Assembly (NCBI GenBank): GCA_963576725.1
Contig: OY755241.1
Location: 1,550,001 to 1,614,000, forward strand
Origin: Azorinus chamasolen
Lineage: Eukaryota; Mollusca; Bivalvia; Cardiida; Solecurtidae
Direction of reading: 5' to 3'
Length of the DNA stretch: 64,000 bases
The notes below the pieces were generated by a model. That model saw only the letters and a program-made list of their open reading frames with translations. It did not search any database and was not told the DNA's origin. The translations under genes and the position numbers were made by a program. This document shows, one piece after another, positions 42,441 to 55,867 of this stretch. Within the stretch, counting starts at the first letter, position 1. Each line of letters opens with the position of its first letter.

Positions 42441-45360
42441 TTGCTTTTACTTGTGTAGGTACAATATATTTGACACTACTTTTGGGAATGAGTCCCATTT
42501 CATCAGCGCATTTCTCATGCAAGAATCCCGCTGGTTATATGGTGGTCTTCGGAGGAGTGTAGAACCATTCGTTCAACTACCGGGAAAATACATGCATGCT
42601 GTCATGTTGATGAGGATTGGCCGTCATGCATGATCTAAATACAAATATATTTCAGCACATTAGCTTACTAGTATTAACATTAAGGGGCCCAGATATACCG
42701 ATAGGTGTGTTCTTTGGGAATGGATCTCATTTCATCAGGAAAGTAGAACCATTAGTTCAACTACAGGGAAAACACATGCATGCTATGTCATGTTGATGAG
42801 GATTGGCCGTCATGCATGATCTAAATATAAATATATTTCAGCACATTAGCTTACCAGTGTTAACATTAAGGGGCCCTGATATACCGATATGTTTGTGTTC
42901 TTAAGTATATTCTTAAGTCTTAACATAAACCTTTATGAGCTAAATATTGATGCCAGCAACGATATCAATTCAGCCGATTTGCTTTTTTTGTAGGTACAAG
43001 ATATTTTGCATGACTTTTGGGAATAGTTCCCATTTCATCAGCGCATTTCTCATGCACGAATCCCAATGTTTATATGGTGGTCTTCAGAGGAGAGTAGAAC
43101 CATTCGTCCAACTACCGGGAAAATACATGCATGCTATGTCATGTTGAGGTTGGCAGACATGCGTGATCTAAATATATTTACCAGTCTCAACATGAAGGGG
43201 CCCTAATATACCGATATTTCTGTGTTCTTAAGTATATTCTGAAGTCTTTATATAAACCTTTATTAGCTAAATATTGAGGCAAACACCGATATCAATTCAG
43301 CTGATTTGCGTGTTGCTTTTACTTTTGTAGGTACAATATATTTGGTATGACTTTTGGGAATGAGTCCGATTTCATCAGCGCATTTCTCATGCACGAATCC
43401 CGCTGGTTATATGGTGGTCTTCGGAGGAGAGAAACCAATCGTACAACTACCGGGAACATACATGTATGTTATGTCATGTTGATGAGGATTGGCCGTCATG
43501 CATGATCTAAATATAAATATATTTCAGCACATTAGCTAACCAGTCTTAACATTAAGGGGCCCTGATATGCCGATATTTCTGTGTTCTTAAGTATATTTTT
43601 AAGTTTTTACATACACTTTTATGATGTAAATCTTGAGGCCAGCACCGATATCAATTCAGCTCATTTGCTTGTTGATTTTACTTTTGTAGGTACAAGATAT
43701 TTGGCATGCATTTTGGGATCGGGTCCCATTTCATCAGCGCATTTCTCATGCACAAATCCCGCTGGTTATATGGTTGTCTTCGGAGGAGAGTTGAACCATT
43801 CGTTCAAATACCGGGAAAGTACATGCGTGCTATGCCATGTTGAGGAGGATTGGTCGTCATGCATGATCTAAATATAAATATATTTCAGCATATTAGCTTA
43901 CCAGTCTTAACATTAAGGGGCCCTGATATACCGATATGTCCGTGTTCTTAAGGAATGGGTCCCATTTCATCAGGAGCATTTCTCATGCACGAATCCCGCT
44001 CGTTATATGGTCTTCGGAGGAAAGTAGAACCATTCGTTCAACTACCGGGAAAATACATACATGCTATGTCATGTTGATGAGGATTGGCCGTCATGCATGA
44101 TCTAAATATAGATATATTTCAGCACATTAGCTTACCAGTGTTAACATTAAGGGGCCCTGATATACCGATAATTTTGTTTTCTTAAATATATTCTTTAGTC
44201 TTAACATACACCTTTATGAGCTAAATATTGAGGCCAACACCGATATCAATTCAGCTGATTTGCGTGTTGCTTTTACTTTTGTAGGTACAATATATTTGGC
44301 ATGACTTTTGGGAATGAGTCCGATTTCATCAGCGCATTTCTCATGCACGAATCCCACTGGTTATATGGTGGTCTTCGGAGAGTAGAACCATTCGTTCAAC
44401 TACCGGGAAAATACATGCATGCTGTCATGTTAATGAGGATTGGCCGTCATGCATGATCTAAATATAAATATATTTCAGCATATTAGTTTACCAGTGTTAA
44501 CATTAAGGGGCCCTGATATAACGATATTTCTGTGTTCTTAAGTATATTTTTAAAATTTGACATAAACCTTTAAGAGCTAAATATTGAGACCAGCACCGAT
44601 ATCAATTCAGCTGATTTGGTTTTTTGCATGACTTTCGGTATTGGGTCCCATTTCATATTTCTCATGCACGAATCCCACTGGTAATATGGTCGTCTTCGAA
44701 GGAGAGTAGAACCATTCGTTCAACTACCGGGAAAATACATGCTTGCTATGTCATGTTGATGAGGATTGGCCGTCATGCGTGATCTAAATATATTTCAGCA
44801 CATAAGCTTACCAGTCTCAACATAAAGGGGCCCTAATATACCGTTATTTTAGTGTTCTTAAGTATATTCTGAAGTCTTTACAAAAATGGAAAAGTAGTAA
44901 AGTCAAGCAGGCAAAGCCACATACAAGACGCCATCACCACCAAAACACCGATAGGCAGCACACATACATACACCCAAACGCACTCACACACGAGATGAAC
45001 ACAGAAAACACCAACAGACACACAAGAACCAGAGACAAACACTCCAAACATGAACAAAATCACAAGCACAAAGACGCAAGGCAAACAAAAGGAAGGGTGA
45101 CAAAGAGAGTACCGCCTGGGCGCGGTCAACACCGATATCAATTCAGCTGATTTGCGTGTTGCTTTTACTTTTGTTGGTACAATATATGATTGCCATAGAC
45201 CGGTTTTGCTGTATATGCGGTACTTGTCATGTGACTTGATGTGTATTGATTATAAATTGTATGTATACAATTTGGCATGACTTTTGGGAATGAGTCCGAT
45301 TTCATCAGCGCATTTCTCATGCACGATCCCGCTGGTTATATGGTAGTCTTCGAAGGAGAG
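42440..45360 (+). repeat. Tandem array of exon-like units (~260-600 bp)
   Basis: About nine degenerate units. Each has a polypyrimidine-AG (TTGCTTTTACTTTTGTAG), then an open stretch starting GTACAATATATTTGGCATGA, reading roughly IFGMTFGNESHFISAFLMHE, SRWLYGGLRRRVEPFVQLPG and KYMHAMSC, then TGATGAGGATTGGCCGTCAT, AAATATAAATATATTTCAGC and TTAAGGGGCCCTGATATACC. Several units keep the open stretch, others are deleted internally (42700, 43945). No protein family recognised. A B-family element interrupts at 44881-45128, and one displaced unit is at 47650-47960. Confidence 0.75.
44881..45128 (+). mobile_element. B-family 3' fragment inside the exon-like array
   Basis: GGAAAAGTAGTAAAGTCAAG, CGCCATCACCACCAAAACAC, to AAAGAGAGTACCGCCTGGGC. 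The unit sequence resumes right after (AACACCGATATCAATTCAGC). Confidence 0.75.
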
Positions 45361-45417
45361 TGAGTGAGTGAGTGAGTTGGGTTTTACGGCACCGCGAAGG
45401 CCCTGATAAAAGTACAA

Positions 45418-47194
45418 CAAGAGGGCCATGAGGCCCTGAAGCGCTCACCTGAGATAACTCCAGGGGGGTTCATTAATGGTCTATGCCTTATGGTTTCAGA
45501 GAAAAATAATATTTCATATTTTTCCAATAAAAAACTGATAAGCCCTGAGGCAGGGCCAAGTTTCGCCCAGTGGTCAGGGTCGTAAGTTAAACATTCTTGG
45601 CAGAGGACCACAAGCCACAGCTACTTATTTATAGAGGACCATTAGATCATGTTAGTCATACCAAAATTAATATCAATGGTCTAGGCCTTACCGTTTCAGT
45701 AGATTTTTAAAGATTTTCCAATGAAAAATTGATAAGCCCTTGGGCGGGGCATTTTTGGCCCGGGGGTCATAATTTGAACAATACTTGTAGAGGACCATAA
45801 GATCATGCTGCATATACCAAATATCAAAGGTCTAGGCCTTACAGTTTCAGAAGATTTTTAAAGATTTTCCTGTAGAAAACTGATAAGCCTTTGGGCGGGC
45901 CATTTTTGGCCCGGGGGTCATAATTTGAAAAACAATTGTAGAGGACCATAAGATCATGCTACATATTAAATATCAAAGGTCTAGGCCTTACAGCTTCAGA
46001 GAAGAAGATTTTAAAAGATTTTCCTATGAAAAACTGATAAGCCCTTGGGCGGGCCATTTTTGGCCCTGGGGTCATAATTTGAACAATATTTATAGAGGAT
46101 CATAAGATCATGCTACATGCCAAATATCAAAGGTCTAGGCTTTACAGTTTGAGAACAGAAGATTTTTAAAGATTTTCCTATGAAAAACTGATAAGCACTT
46201 GGGCGGGGCCATTTGAGGCCCGGGGGTCATAATTTGAACCACTTTTGTTGAGGACTATAAGATCATGCTACATACCAAATAACAAAGGTGTAGGCTTTAC
46301 AGTTTGAGAACAGAAGGTTTTTAAAGATTTTCCTATGAAAAACTGATTAACCCTTGGGCGGGGCCATTTTTGGCCCGGGGGTCATAATTTGAACAATATT
46401 TGTAGAGGACCATAAGATCATGCTATATACCAAATATCAAAGGCCTAGGCCTTACAGTTTCAGAGAAGAAGATTTTTAAAGATTTTCCTATGAAAAACTG
46501 ACAAGCCCTTGGGCGGGGCCATTTTTGGCCCGGGGGTCATAATTTGAACAATATTTGTAGAGGACCATAAGATCATGCTACATACCAAATATCAAAGGTC
46601 TAGGCCTTACAGTTTCAGAGAAGAAGATTTTTAAAGATTTTCCTATGAAAAACTGATAAGCTCTTGGGCAGGGCCATTTTTGGCCCGGGGGCCATAATTT
46701 GAACAATGTTTGTAGAGGACCATAAGATCATGCTACATACCAAATATCAAAGGTCTAGGCTTTATAGTTTCAGAGAAGAAGGTTTTTAAAGATTTTCCTA
46801 TGAAAATTCCATATTACCATATACGGAAAAAATGACCACGCCCTCTGGCGGCCATGTTTTTTGCCGGATCAAAATTCTTTTAACAACTTTTGAAGTCTAT
46901 CAACTGAGAAACATTTTGGTGAAAACTATATTCAAATCGGACAAGTCATTCTGGAGAAGATTTTTCTAGATATTGTGTACGGTTGCCATGGCAACAAGAC
47001 CGATGGCCCCACCCACTATCTTTTAACAACTTTTGAAGCACCCACCAACAGTATGTATCTGACCAAGTTTGGTTACAATTGGGCAGTCGGTTTCAAAGAA
47101 GAAGTCGTTTGAAATTGTTGACGGACAGACGGACGCCGGACACAGGGGTATCACAAAAGCTCACCTTGAGCACTTTGTGCTCTGGTGAGCTAAA
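45418..47194 (+). repeat. Pearl-like array, ~178-bp units
   Basis: Starts ACAAGAGGGCCATGAGGCCC, TGAAGCGCTCACCTGAG. About eight units of GATAAGCCCTTGGGCGGGGC, CATTTTTGGCCCGGGGGTCA, TAGAGGACCATAAGATCATG and AAAGGTCTAGGCCTTACAGT. Ends GACGGACAGACGGACGCCGG, GAGCACTTTGTGCTCTGGTG, AGCTAAAA. A fused SINE-like head GAGTGAGTGAGTGAGTTGGG precedes it (45361). Confidence 0.78.
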
Positions 47195-47645
47195 AATGAG
47201 TCATGCAGGAAACACCACATACAGAACAAACACTCGCCCGAACAGCAACACAAGGAAACAGCAAATGTACATAGGTAGAAAAAACAACAAGAGACGCACA
47301 AAGACAAAACAAACATACAATAGGAGGAAGATGGAAGTACCGCCTTGGAACGGTCAGTGACAAAAGTCACCGGGGGTTTAAACCGGTTTATGGGCGCCCA
47401 ACCTCACCCTTATTCCACCCCCATCCTAAAAGACAAACAGTGTAAATAAACGTATCCCCTCTCAGACTAATCTACAACAACCGCGACAGCAACTACAGTG
47501 GTAAAGTGCATGTATAACAAAAAAACATTTAATTGAACATACTGTATCCACCTATCGCTAGTGTACTCAATGATTGAGCTGCAAACAGAGTAACTGTAGA
47601 AAAGTAATAAAGGGTACGACAAAAATGAAATAGTACAGAATACTA
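47195..47645 (-). mobile_element. A-family element, ~450 bp
   Basis: AATGAGTCATGCAGGAAACA to AGACTAATCTACAACAACCG and AAAGTAATAAAGGGTACGAC. It is the uninterrupted reference for the 3137-4330 copy, and begins immediately at the AGCTAAAA end of the preceding array. Confidence 0.75.
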
Positions 47646-47960
47646 TAATTCTGCGTTCCGATAATTCCGATATTTCTGCGTTCTTAGGGAATGGGTCCCA
47701 TTTCATCAGCGCATTTCTCATGCACGAATACCGCTGGTTATATTGTTGTGTTCAGAGGAGAGTAGAACCATTCATTCAACTACTGGGAAAATATATGCAT
47801 GCGATGTCATGCATGATCTAATATAAATATATGTCAGCACATTAGCTTACCAGTCTTAACATTAAGAGGCCCTGATGTACTGATACTTCTGTGTTCTTAA
47901 GTATATTCTTAAGTCTTTACATAAACTTTCATGACCATATCAATCATTCAGTGCCTTTAT

Positions 47961-48790
47961 AAAAGTGTAAAAAACTCATAGATAAAACATGTAGGTAACG
48001 ATGTTTAATTTTTCATTGCGCAGTTATATCTTTCGAAGGTTGAACTGCGAAATATTTCGTTATTCGAATAACAAACTTTGAAATGACCCCTGAATTAATA
48101 CATATCTCCTTGAATTCATTATGACTTATTTATGCCATTTCGCTATTCAGAGGTTAAACTGTGAACTATTTTGTTATTAAAATAACTTCGAAATGGCCCC
48201 TAAATTAATATAGAACTCTGTGACTAGGGTCTAGTGTGTCTAAAGTATTATGCGCACATTTATTTTGGCCATTTCGTTCTTCGAAAAATGAACTGCCAAA
48301 TGGCACCTTATTTAATATATAAATCGTTTAGTTTACTATGACCGGGGTCTACAGTGTCTTAAATATTATCTCTGCTCGTTTATTTCTTTTGATCATTTCG
48401 TTATTCAAATAATGAACTGCGAAATATTTTCACACTGAAATAGCTCCGAAATTAATATAAATCTTTGCAATCACTATGACTGGGGTCTACAGTGTCTAAA
48501 ATATCACTGAACATTAATAACTTAATCTGACTATTTTAGAGGTTGAACTGCAAAATGGCTCCAAAATTAATTCATAAATCTTTGACTTTGAATCCACCAT
48601 GACTGGGGTCTACGGAGCCTAAAATATTATCTGTGCTGATTTATAACTTATTCTGACTATTTCGTTATGAACTGTGAACTATTTCGTTATTTGAATGTCA
48701 AACAGCAAAAGCAAATCCTCCTATATTTAATAACACAGTTTTGAAAAAAATGCGTATTTATGGAGTAAAAGGTTAAGCACAAGACTGAGG
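47961..48790 (+). repeat. ~125-bp tandem array, five to six units
   Basis: Units of ATTTCGTTATTCGAATAA, TGAACTGCGAAATATTTCG, CCTGAATTAATA and CTATGACTGGGGTCTACAG. Degenerate. Confidence 0.65.
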
Positions 48791-48814
48791 GTTGATAGTT
48801 TCTCTAAAGAAACA

Positions 48815-51800
48815 CAAAATGCTATGTGCCAAATATGAAAGTACAAAAATGAGTCATGCAGGAAACACCACATACAGAACAAACACTCGCCCGAACAGTA
48901 ACACAAGGAAATAGCAAATGTACATAACTAGAAACAAGAGGGCCATTGGCCCTATATCGCTCACCTGAGTTACAGTAATACATGTATATTGACATGTTAA
49001 TTTTTCAGTGGAAAACAATCTAGCAGATGAAATAAGCTTAGTGCACTGCTTTCACCCTTTCACTGCTGAATAAACTTGAACTGGATTCAGAACTAATACC
49101 AAGTGAATGGTTGACCAAGATCTAAACTGTTTACAACTTGTGCCATTTTTGCCTTAGCTCAAAATGCCTAAAACTGGTCTTTGAGAAATTCAAATGACTT
49201 CAATAAAGCTATGCAATTAATGCAATTATACCTTGACCCAGGTATATAGGCAAATAAAGTGCTAGGCAGTACATAATGCCAGTTTTTGTGTGAAATGACC
49301 AATAAGAATATCTTTAAAAATCGTTTAACCCTTTCCCTCATATAAAGCTGTTTTCATGCATTAGCAAACAGAGTAGACTCAGATCAGACGACTCCTACGG
49401 AAGCTGTCTGATCTGGGTCTTCTCTGTTTCTTTTGACACAATATAGATCGGATTCTACAGTTTTTGTCAAAGCAAAAACTTCTCTTCAGAGAAATAATGT
49501 GTTTTACACATTAAAAATAAGAGTAGACTAGATCAGAAGGCTGCTATAGAAGCTGTCTGATCAGGGTCTGCTCTGTTTACATTTGACAAGATATAGATTT
49601 GATTTTACAGTTTTTTTCAAAGCTAAAACTTCTATTTATGGCAATAACACTTTTTTAAGCATTAGCAAACAAGAGTAGTCCCAGATCAATTTTTGTCAAA
49701 GCAAATAGGTTAAGGGTTAATAGGTGTTTAGAAATAATTCTAGATCTAGGTGTGAATATCTCATGATAATTCAATTAAACGGGTCTTTAGTATTTTTAAC
49801 AATTGAAATTGAGAAGAGTTACGTCTATTGTTATAATTAAGTTATATTTACTCAGTTATTTCATTAATATCATACAAAATTCAGACATTTTAGGACTTTT
49901 TAATGTGTTGTCATCAAATTTTATATAAAAATGTTATATTTAAGATGCTTTTTTGGGCAGCAGTAGTAATTTTAACACCTATCATTGTTAGGGGGGCAAA
50001 TGCATTATCATGTTTTCTTAAGAATTACCATGACTTATATCAGTTGGGCCATTGCATAATCATGTTTTCACAGTTTTCTTAAACATTACCATGACTTACA
50101 TCAGTTGGGTTTGGACCCAGATCAAAAGTCTAGATGGTGATCATTTTCCTTGATTGGCTGAATTGTTACTTTCCAATATCTCTCACATCTAATTTGAGAG
50201 ACATTGGAAGACACCATGTAACATCTAGCTATCACTAACACTACACACTGGGGTTAATAGGTCAAAATGCCTTTAATGTTTCGTCTGCAACAAAAAGTTA
50301 TTGTCATCTGCTTCAATTCTTAAATTAAACTTACTTTCTTTTTATTGCAAAAATATGGTTAAGATGACAAACAGTTTGGATCCTGATGAGACGCTGCAGT
50401 ATGCGGCCTCTCATCTGGATCCAAACTGTTTGCATAGGTAATCACAGTTTCACCACTAGCATGCAAAGAGTTAAGAGTCATGCATTGACCTGGAGAGATT
50501 TTACTGCCGAGCGCTGTAACCTTTGAACTGAAGGATCTGGAGTTGTTCATTTAACCCTTAATTTCCCTCATATAAACTTGTTTTCATGCATCTGCAAACA
50601 GAGTAGACCCAGATAAGGTGGCTCCTGTAGGATCAGTGTCTGTTATTTGCTAATGGAATTTGACAGATCTGTTTCTATGCCTTCTAAAACAGCTACACTG
50701 ATTCACCTTCAACATTTTATCATAAATAGATATAAATAGAATGACACTACAACTCCAATGCAGTTATCTCCCTTTGTCCCTTATGGCTATGCTGATGGGA
50801 CAAGGGAAATAACTGTGAGGAAATTACCTTTTAAGTGTTACAGATTCAGATGTTAAGTAGCATAAAACCCCAGGGTGAGACCATTTTTGGCCCAGGGGTC
50901 ATTATTTGAACACACCTGATAGTGGTATATTAGGTGATGCTTCATACCAAATATCTTAGCTCTAGATTATGTGGTTTCAGACAAAAAGATTTTTAAAGGT
51001 TTCCCTATATAAGTCTATGTAAAAACTACAAGCCCAAGGGCAGGGCCATTTTTGGCCCGGGGGTCATCATTTTAACAAACTTGGTAAAGGACCATTAGAT
51101 GATGCTATATACCAAATATCAAAGCTCTAGAAATTGTGGTTTCAGAGAAGAAGATTTTTAAAGATTTAAAAAAAAAACCTGTAAAAGTAGTGGGGCGGGG
51201 CCATTTTTTGCCCGGGGGTCATGATTTTAACAAAACTGATAGAGGACACCCTAAGGTACATTTCTGTGAAATTTGGTTGAAATCCTCCCAGTGGTTTAGG
51301 AGAAGAAGTCATTTGAAATAAAAGTGAACGGACAGACGGACGGACAGACGGACAGACGGACGACGGACGACAGGCGGTCACAATAGCTCACCTTGAGCCT
51401 TTGGCTCAGGTGAGCTAAAAACAACAAGAGACACACAAAGACAAAACAAACATACAATAGGAGGAAGATGGAAGTACCGCCTTGGAACTTGAAGCTAAAT
51501 ATTTTTTCAAAGTTTTCACTGTAAGTTTCTATTAAAAACTGACCTACCCTGGGGCAGGGCCAATTTTGACCCCAGGAGCATAATTTATATAATTTATGTA
51601 GAGGACCTTAACTACATGGTATATGCCAAATATGAAAGCTGAGAACATCCCAGTTTCAGAGGAAAATATTTTCCAAGTTTAAGTTTATGTTTCTATGGAA
51701 AACAAGGCACCAATGGGGCGGAGCCAATTTTGACCCCAGGGGCATAATTTATGTAAAGGATCTGATCATGATGCGATGTGCTAAATATGAGATCTGAGAA

Positions 51801-52467
51801 CCTTCCAGTTTGAGGAGAAGATTTTCAAAGTTTTCACTGTCTTTATTGAAAACAGGCCACCACTGAGGCGGGGAAAATTTTGACCCCAGGGGCATAATTT
51901 GTATAACTTTTGTAGAGGATATAATCATGATGTTATGAGCCAAATACGAATGCTTAGAGCCTTCTAGTTTCAGAGGAGAAGAATTTCAAAGTTTTCTCTG
52001 TTTCTTTAGAAAACTAGCCACCCCTGGGGTTTGGCCAATTTTGTCCCAAGGGGCATAATTTAAATAAAATTTATAGAGGATATAAACATGATGTTATGGG
52101 CCAACTATGAAAGCTGAGAACCTTCCAGTTTCAGAGAAGATTTTCAAAGTTTTACTCAATTTGTCTTTTGAAAAGGCACCCCGGGGGCAGGGCCATAATT
52201 TATATTTCTTTCGGAGAGGACCTGAACAAGATGCTATATGCCAAATATGACAGCTGAGAACAAGATTTTCAAAGTTTTACTGCATGTTTCTATTCAAAAC
52301 AAGGCATCCCTGGGGCTGAGCTAATTTATAATTTATATAACTTTTGTAGAGGACTTTAATATGTACCAAAGATGAAAGCTGAGAACCCTGTAGATTCAGA
52401 GGAGAATGTTCTTAAAGGATCAAATTGTTGACGACGGACGATGGACATCAGGTGATCACAAAAGCAA
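48815..52467 (+). repeat. Three-level nest: array containing an A element containing another array
   Basis: Outer: a GACCTGAACATGATGCTATG-type array (48815-48837, resumed at 51488-52467, ending near GACGACGGACGATGGAC). Middle: an A-family copy (48838-48933 and 51418-51487). Inner: an array from ACAAGAGGGCCATTGGCCCT (48934) to GAGCCTTTGGCTCAGGTGAG (51417). Both inner joins restore GTAGAAAAAACAACAAGAGA of intact A copies. Confidence 0.75.
48934..51417 (+). repeat. Innermost array with hairpin MITEs
   Basis: It has the usual left end and a right end GACGGACAGACGGACGACGG, CTTGAGCCTTTGGCTCAGGT. The core is long and carries palindromic cassettes at 49360-49440, 49520-49590, 50370-50430 and 50595-50660 plus AT-rich sequence; the tandem units (GGGCCATTTTTGGCCCGGGG) are only at 50870-51300. 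Confidence 0.65.
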
Positions 52468-52666
52468 GGAATACAGAAAGAACATTACAGACCCTGTAGA
52501 AAGATTTATATTTAGAGATGTTAGACAGCGACATTCCATAATACGTCCCATTTTCTCAAACAGATGAAGCTTGTGATAGTAGACAAGTGTTCCAATTTTC
52601 AAGGCTTATCTGAAAGATTTATGTAAATAAGTGAACTTAAAATCTTAACAAACATTTCTAAATAAC

Positions 52667-53607
52667 AAGAGGGCCAGAATGGCCCTGACATCGCTCACCA
52701 GACAATCAGAGGAAGTGTTCACTATATGCTTCTATAGAAAACTAGCCGGCCCTGGGAGGGGGCGGGGCCAATTTTGACCCTATGGGCATAATTTATATAA
52801 CTTTTGTAGAGGACCTGTACAAGATGTTGTGTGCCAAATATGAAAACGAGAACCTTTCAGTTTAAGGGAGAAGATTTTCACTGTATGTTTCTTTCGAAAA
52901 TTGACCATCCCCGGGGCGGGTCAATTCTTACCCAATGGGGCATAATTTATATAAGTTTTGAAGAGGACCCGAAAATGATGCTATGTGCCAAATATGAAAG
53001 CTGAGTCTAGTTTCAGAAGATTTTCACTATATGTTTCTATTGAAAATTGGCCACCCCTGGGGAGAGGGGCAAATTTTGACCCGAGGGACATAATTTATAT
53101 AAATTCTGAAGGGGAGGTGATCCCCCGAGAGCAAAAATTGCAACACAAAAAGAGAAAATTGCAGTAATTGAAAGTGCAACACTGAAGCGGTATTCAATTT
53201 TCAGAACAAGAAGTACTGAAATTCATGATCTCGAAGGATCAGAAGGTAAAACAACACTGAGAATGAAGTAACTTTTATAGAAGACCTGAATATGATGCTA
53301 TGTGCCAAATATGAAATCTGAGAACCTTCCACTTTCAGAGGTGAAGATTTTCAAAGGTTTACTATATGTTTCAATTGAAAACAAGGGCGGTGCCAATTTT
53401 GACCCCAGGGGCATAATTTATTTAACTTTAGTAGAGGATCTATGAATATGATATGTACCAAAGATGAAAGTTGAGAACCCTGTAGATTCAGAGGAGATGA
53501 TTTTTAAAGGTTCAAATTGCTGACGACGGACGACGAGTGACGCAAGCCGGACATCAGGCGATCACAAAAGCTCACCCTGAGCACTTTGTGCTCTGGTGAA
53601 CTAAAAA
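52667..53607 (+). repeat. Pearl-like array with a C element inserted
   Basis: AACAAGAGGGCCAGAATGGC to GAGCACTTTGTGCTCTGGTG. At 53098-53273 a C element (AATTCTGAAGGGGAGGTGAT ... CACTGAGAATGAAGT) splits the unit phrase ATAATTTATATAACTTTTGT. Confidence 0.75.
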
Positions 53608-54170
53608 AGGGCCATAGGTATGTCAAAATGCTTGACGGAGTTATTTACTCTTGCCTACAGATTAAGCTTGTGATAGTAAACAAGTGTTCCACGTTTCAAA
53701 TCTTTATCTCAAAGGGTTATGTAAATAAGTGGACTACATAATTTTGGCGCTATATGACCTATTTAATGTCACAGTGCCGTAAAACCCAACCCAACTCACT
53801 CAACATAAATTCAGGTTAACATATTTGCTTAACGCAAATTCTTTATGTTGAGATTAACATATTTGCTTAACGGAAATTCTAAGTCCAATTGGAAATTGGA
53901 AATACGTAAATGGACACACCTATGCTACTGTTGCAGAATAACGTGATTGTGAAGTTTGAGAAGGATCTACCAAGCAGAAATTGAGTTAGAGATGTTACAG
54001 ACAGCCATTTAACATATTTGCTAAACGCAAATTCTGCGACCTTGACCTTGGATATACGTACTGGAACTTATAAAACATTTTGGTTAAAATCAAGCAGACC
54101 TTGAGTTAAGAGATGTTACAGATAGCGCCATTCCAGAATACGTCCCGGTTTTTCAAACGGGCGTATAAAA
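53608..54170 (+). other. Non-coding spacer with short repeats
   Basis: A D-family head fragment (GCGCTATATGACCTATTTAA...CCGTAAAACCCAACCC, 53748-53800) and three copies of ACATATTTGCTTAACGCAAA-like sequence (53820, 53855, 54010). No gene recognised. Confidence 0.45.
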
Positions 54171-54437
54171 CTAGAATTAGATGTATATCATGTCAAAGGC
54201 AAACAGATCAGACCCTGATCAGACGGTTCCTATAAGAGCCGTCTGAGCTGGGTCTATTCTGTTTGCAAATGCATGAAAAGGTTTTTATATGACGGTACAG
54301 GTAACACGTGTTTTATTCTAATGTTCTTTGGATGTCATCATTGAAAGAGACGCTGTACGAAGAACTGGTGCTCTTGGTATGATTTAATAATCTAAACAAT
54401 GAGATAAAAACAAATACAAATAGTTGTATACATAGTA

Positions 54438-54641
54438 CAGTAAAACCTCTCTATAACGACCGCTATATTGTGTTGATTAGTTGGTTTTTAGGGCAGGTTG
54501 CTGCTTATAGCAAGGTGAAAGTAAAACGGAACGCTCCTATAGAACCGTTCTGTTTTACTTTAACCTTGCTTTAAGCAGCCACATGCCTTTAACACAAACT
54601 ACTTGATGCAATTTAGTGGCCGTAATGGAGAGATTTTACTG
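54438..54641. mobile_element. pogo-like MITE, TA target, with palindrome
   Basis: TA-CAGTAAAACCTCTCTATAA at the left and GGAGAGATTTTACTG-TA at the right. A large palindrome (54504-54595) has GCAGGTTGCTGCTTA arms around GGAACGCTCCTATAGAACCG. It lies next to block B of the duplicated 3' flank and is absent from the left arm. Confidence 0.72.
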
Positions 54642-55100
54642 TATATATTTTTTATTTTCTGTGTGCAATGAGTATATAGTACAGTGTATATATTATATGC
54701 TGTGTAGAACAAAACCGTCATTTCAAATTGGAATGATGCATAGTGAAAATATATCAGAGAAATGCAGTAAAAACTGAAGACAATGCCTGTGATAGTTATT
54801 TATAATACCTGTGATAGTTAAGTATAATGATACCGTGACTGTCTGTGTCTTGCCACTAGAATCAAGGACCGCAATGGAAATAAGGAAAATATGTTCCTTT
54901 TTTGTGTTATCCTTGGTTTCTGGTGCGCATTACATGGCTTTTTATGTTGTCTTTTTATGTTTTGCCACGATTGTACACTTTTGACCGAAATAAATCTGTC
55001 GATCTAAGTTTTAGTAATGAAAACCCCTGCATTAAGCTGCCAACTGTGTTTAACATCAATACTACTAATAATAGTAATAAACATATTTGAGTGTTAGAAT
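54642..55100 (-). other. 3' flank of the right copy, shared with the left arm
   Basis: On the minus strand block A (about 55010-54790) precedes block B (54750-54650). Homologous blocks in the left arm are at 34148-34335 and 32890-33015, in reverse order. No further gene seen. Confidence 0.7.
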
Positions 55101-55180
55101 AATCGAGTTTTTACTGTTAACTACCTTCAAGATGGAATAGAACACTAAGGTAAAACTTATGACAACTGGAAATCAATATA

Positions 55181-55562
55181 CAGTTGAACTTCGATATTTG
55201 AACTTCAGGGGACCATACAAATTACTTCTCAAGTACACAGCTTAATGCAGGTCTAAGGTAATCCAGAAAGCCCTTGTAGGACCTTTCAGCATTAATTTCG
55301 ACCTTATTTAAGCTGTAACATGCAATGATAAATTCTAGAACAATTTTGCATTGTATACTTTGGATTTCCAATCTTAACATTTTCTCAAATTCAAAATTTA
55401 ATGCAGGTCTAAAGTAATGCTGAAAGCTCCTGTATAACGTGTGTTTCTAAATATGCTAAGTGATACAGTTTATAACAATTTTTTATTGTACGTATTGGAT
55501 TGGACCAAACTTTTACTTCCAGTTATCACGAAGTTCGAGTTTGAGAAATCGACGTTTAACTG
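55181..55562. mobile_element. mariner/pogo-like MITE, TA target
   Basis: TA-CAGTTGAACTTCGATATTTG at the left and AATCGACGTTTAACTG-TA at the right. Inside are two copies of CTTAATGCAGGTCTAA-type palindrome arms (55240-55315 and a half at 55400-55440). Confidence 0.7.
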
Positions 55563-55867
55563 TATTCTAATTTTATATTCCTAAAATGGTAAACCCCAAG
55601 TTGCTGCCTGCTAATATGCAATAAGTATTTGCTCATGAAATTATCGTCATAATATAAAACCTTAGTATTAGCGGGTTTAATGTACATGTATTAGTTTACA
55701 CTCCATAAATATGTCGTTTTAGTAGAACCTAATCATATAGATGATACTGCAGCTACTGTCATGGTCATTGTGTGTTATTGCACATATTTTTATATGATGC
55801 AACATTAATTCTCAGCTTATTTCCACTCTAGTACTACTGATCACAAGTATGAATGTTCATAGCCATG

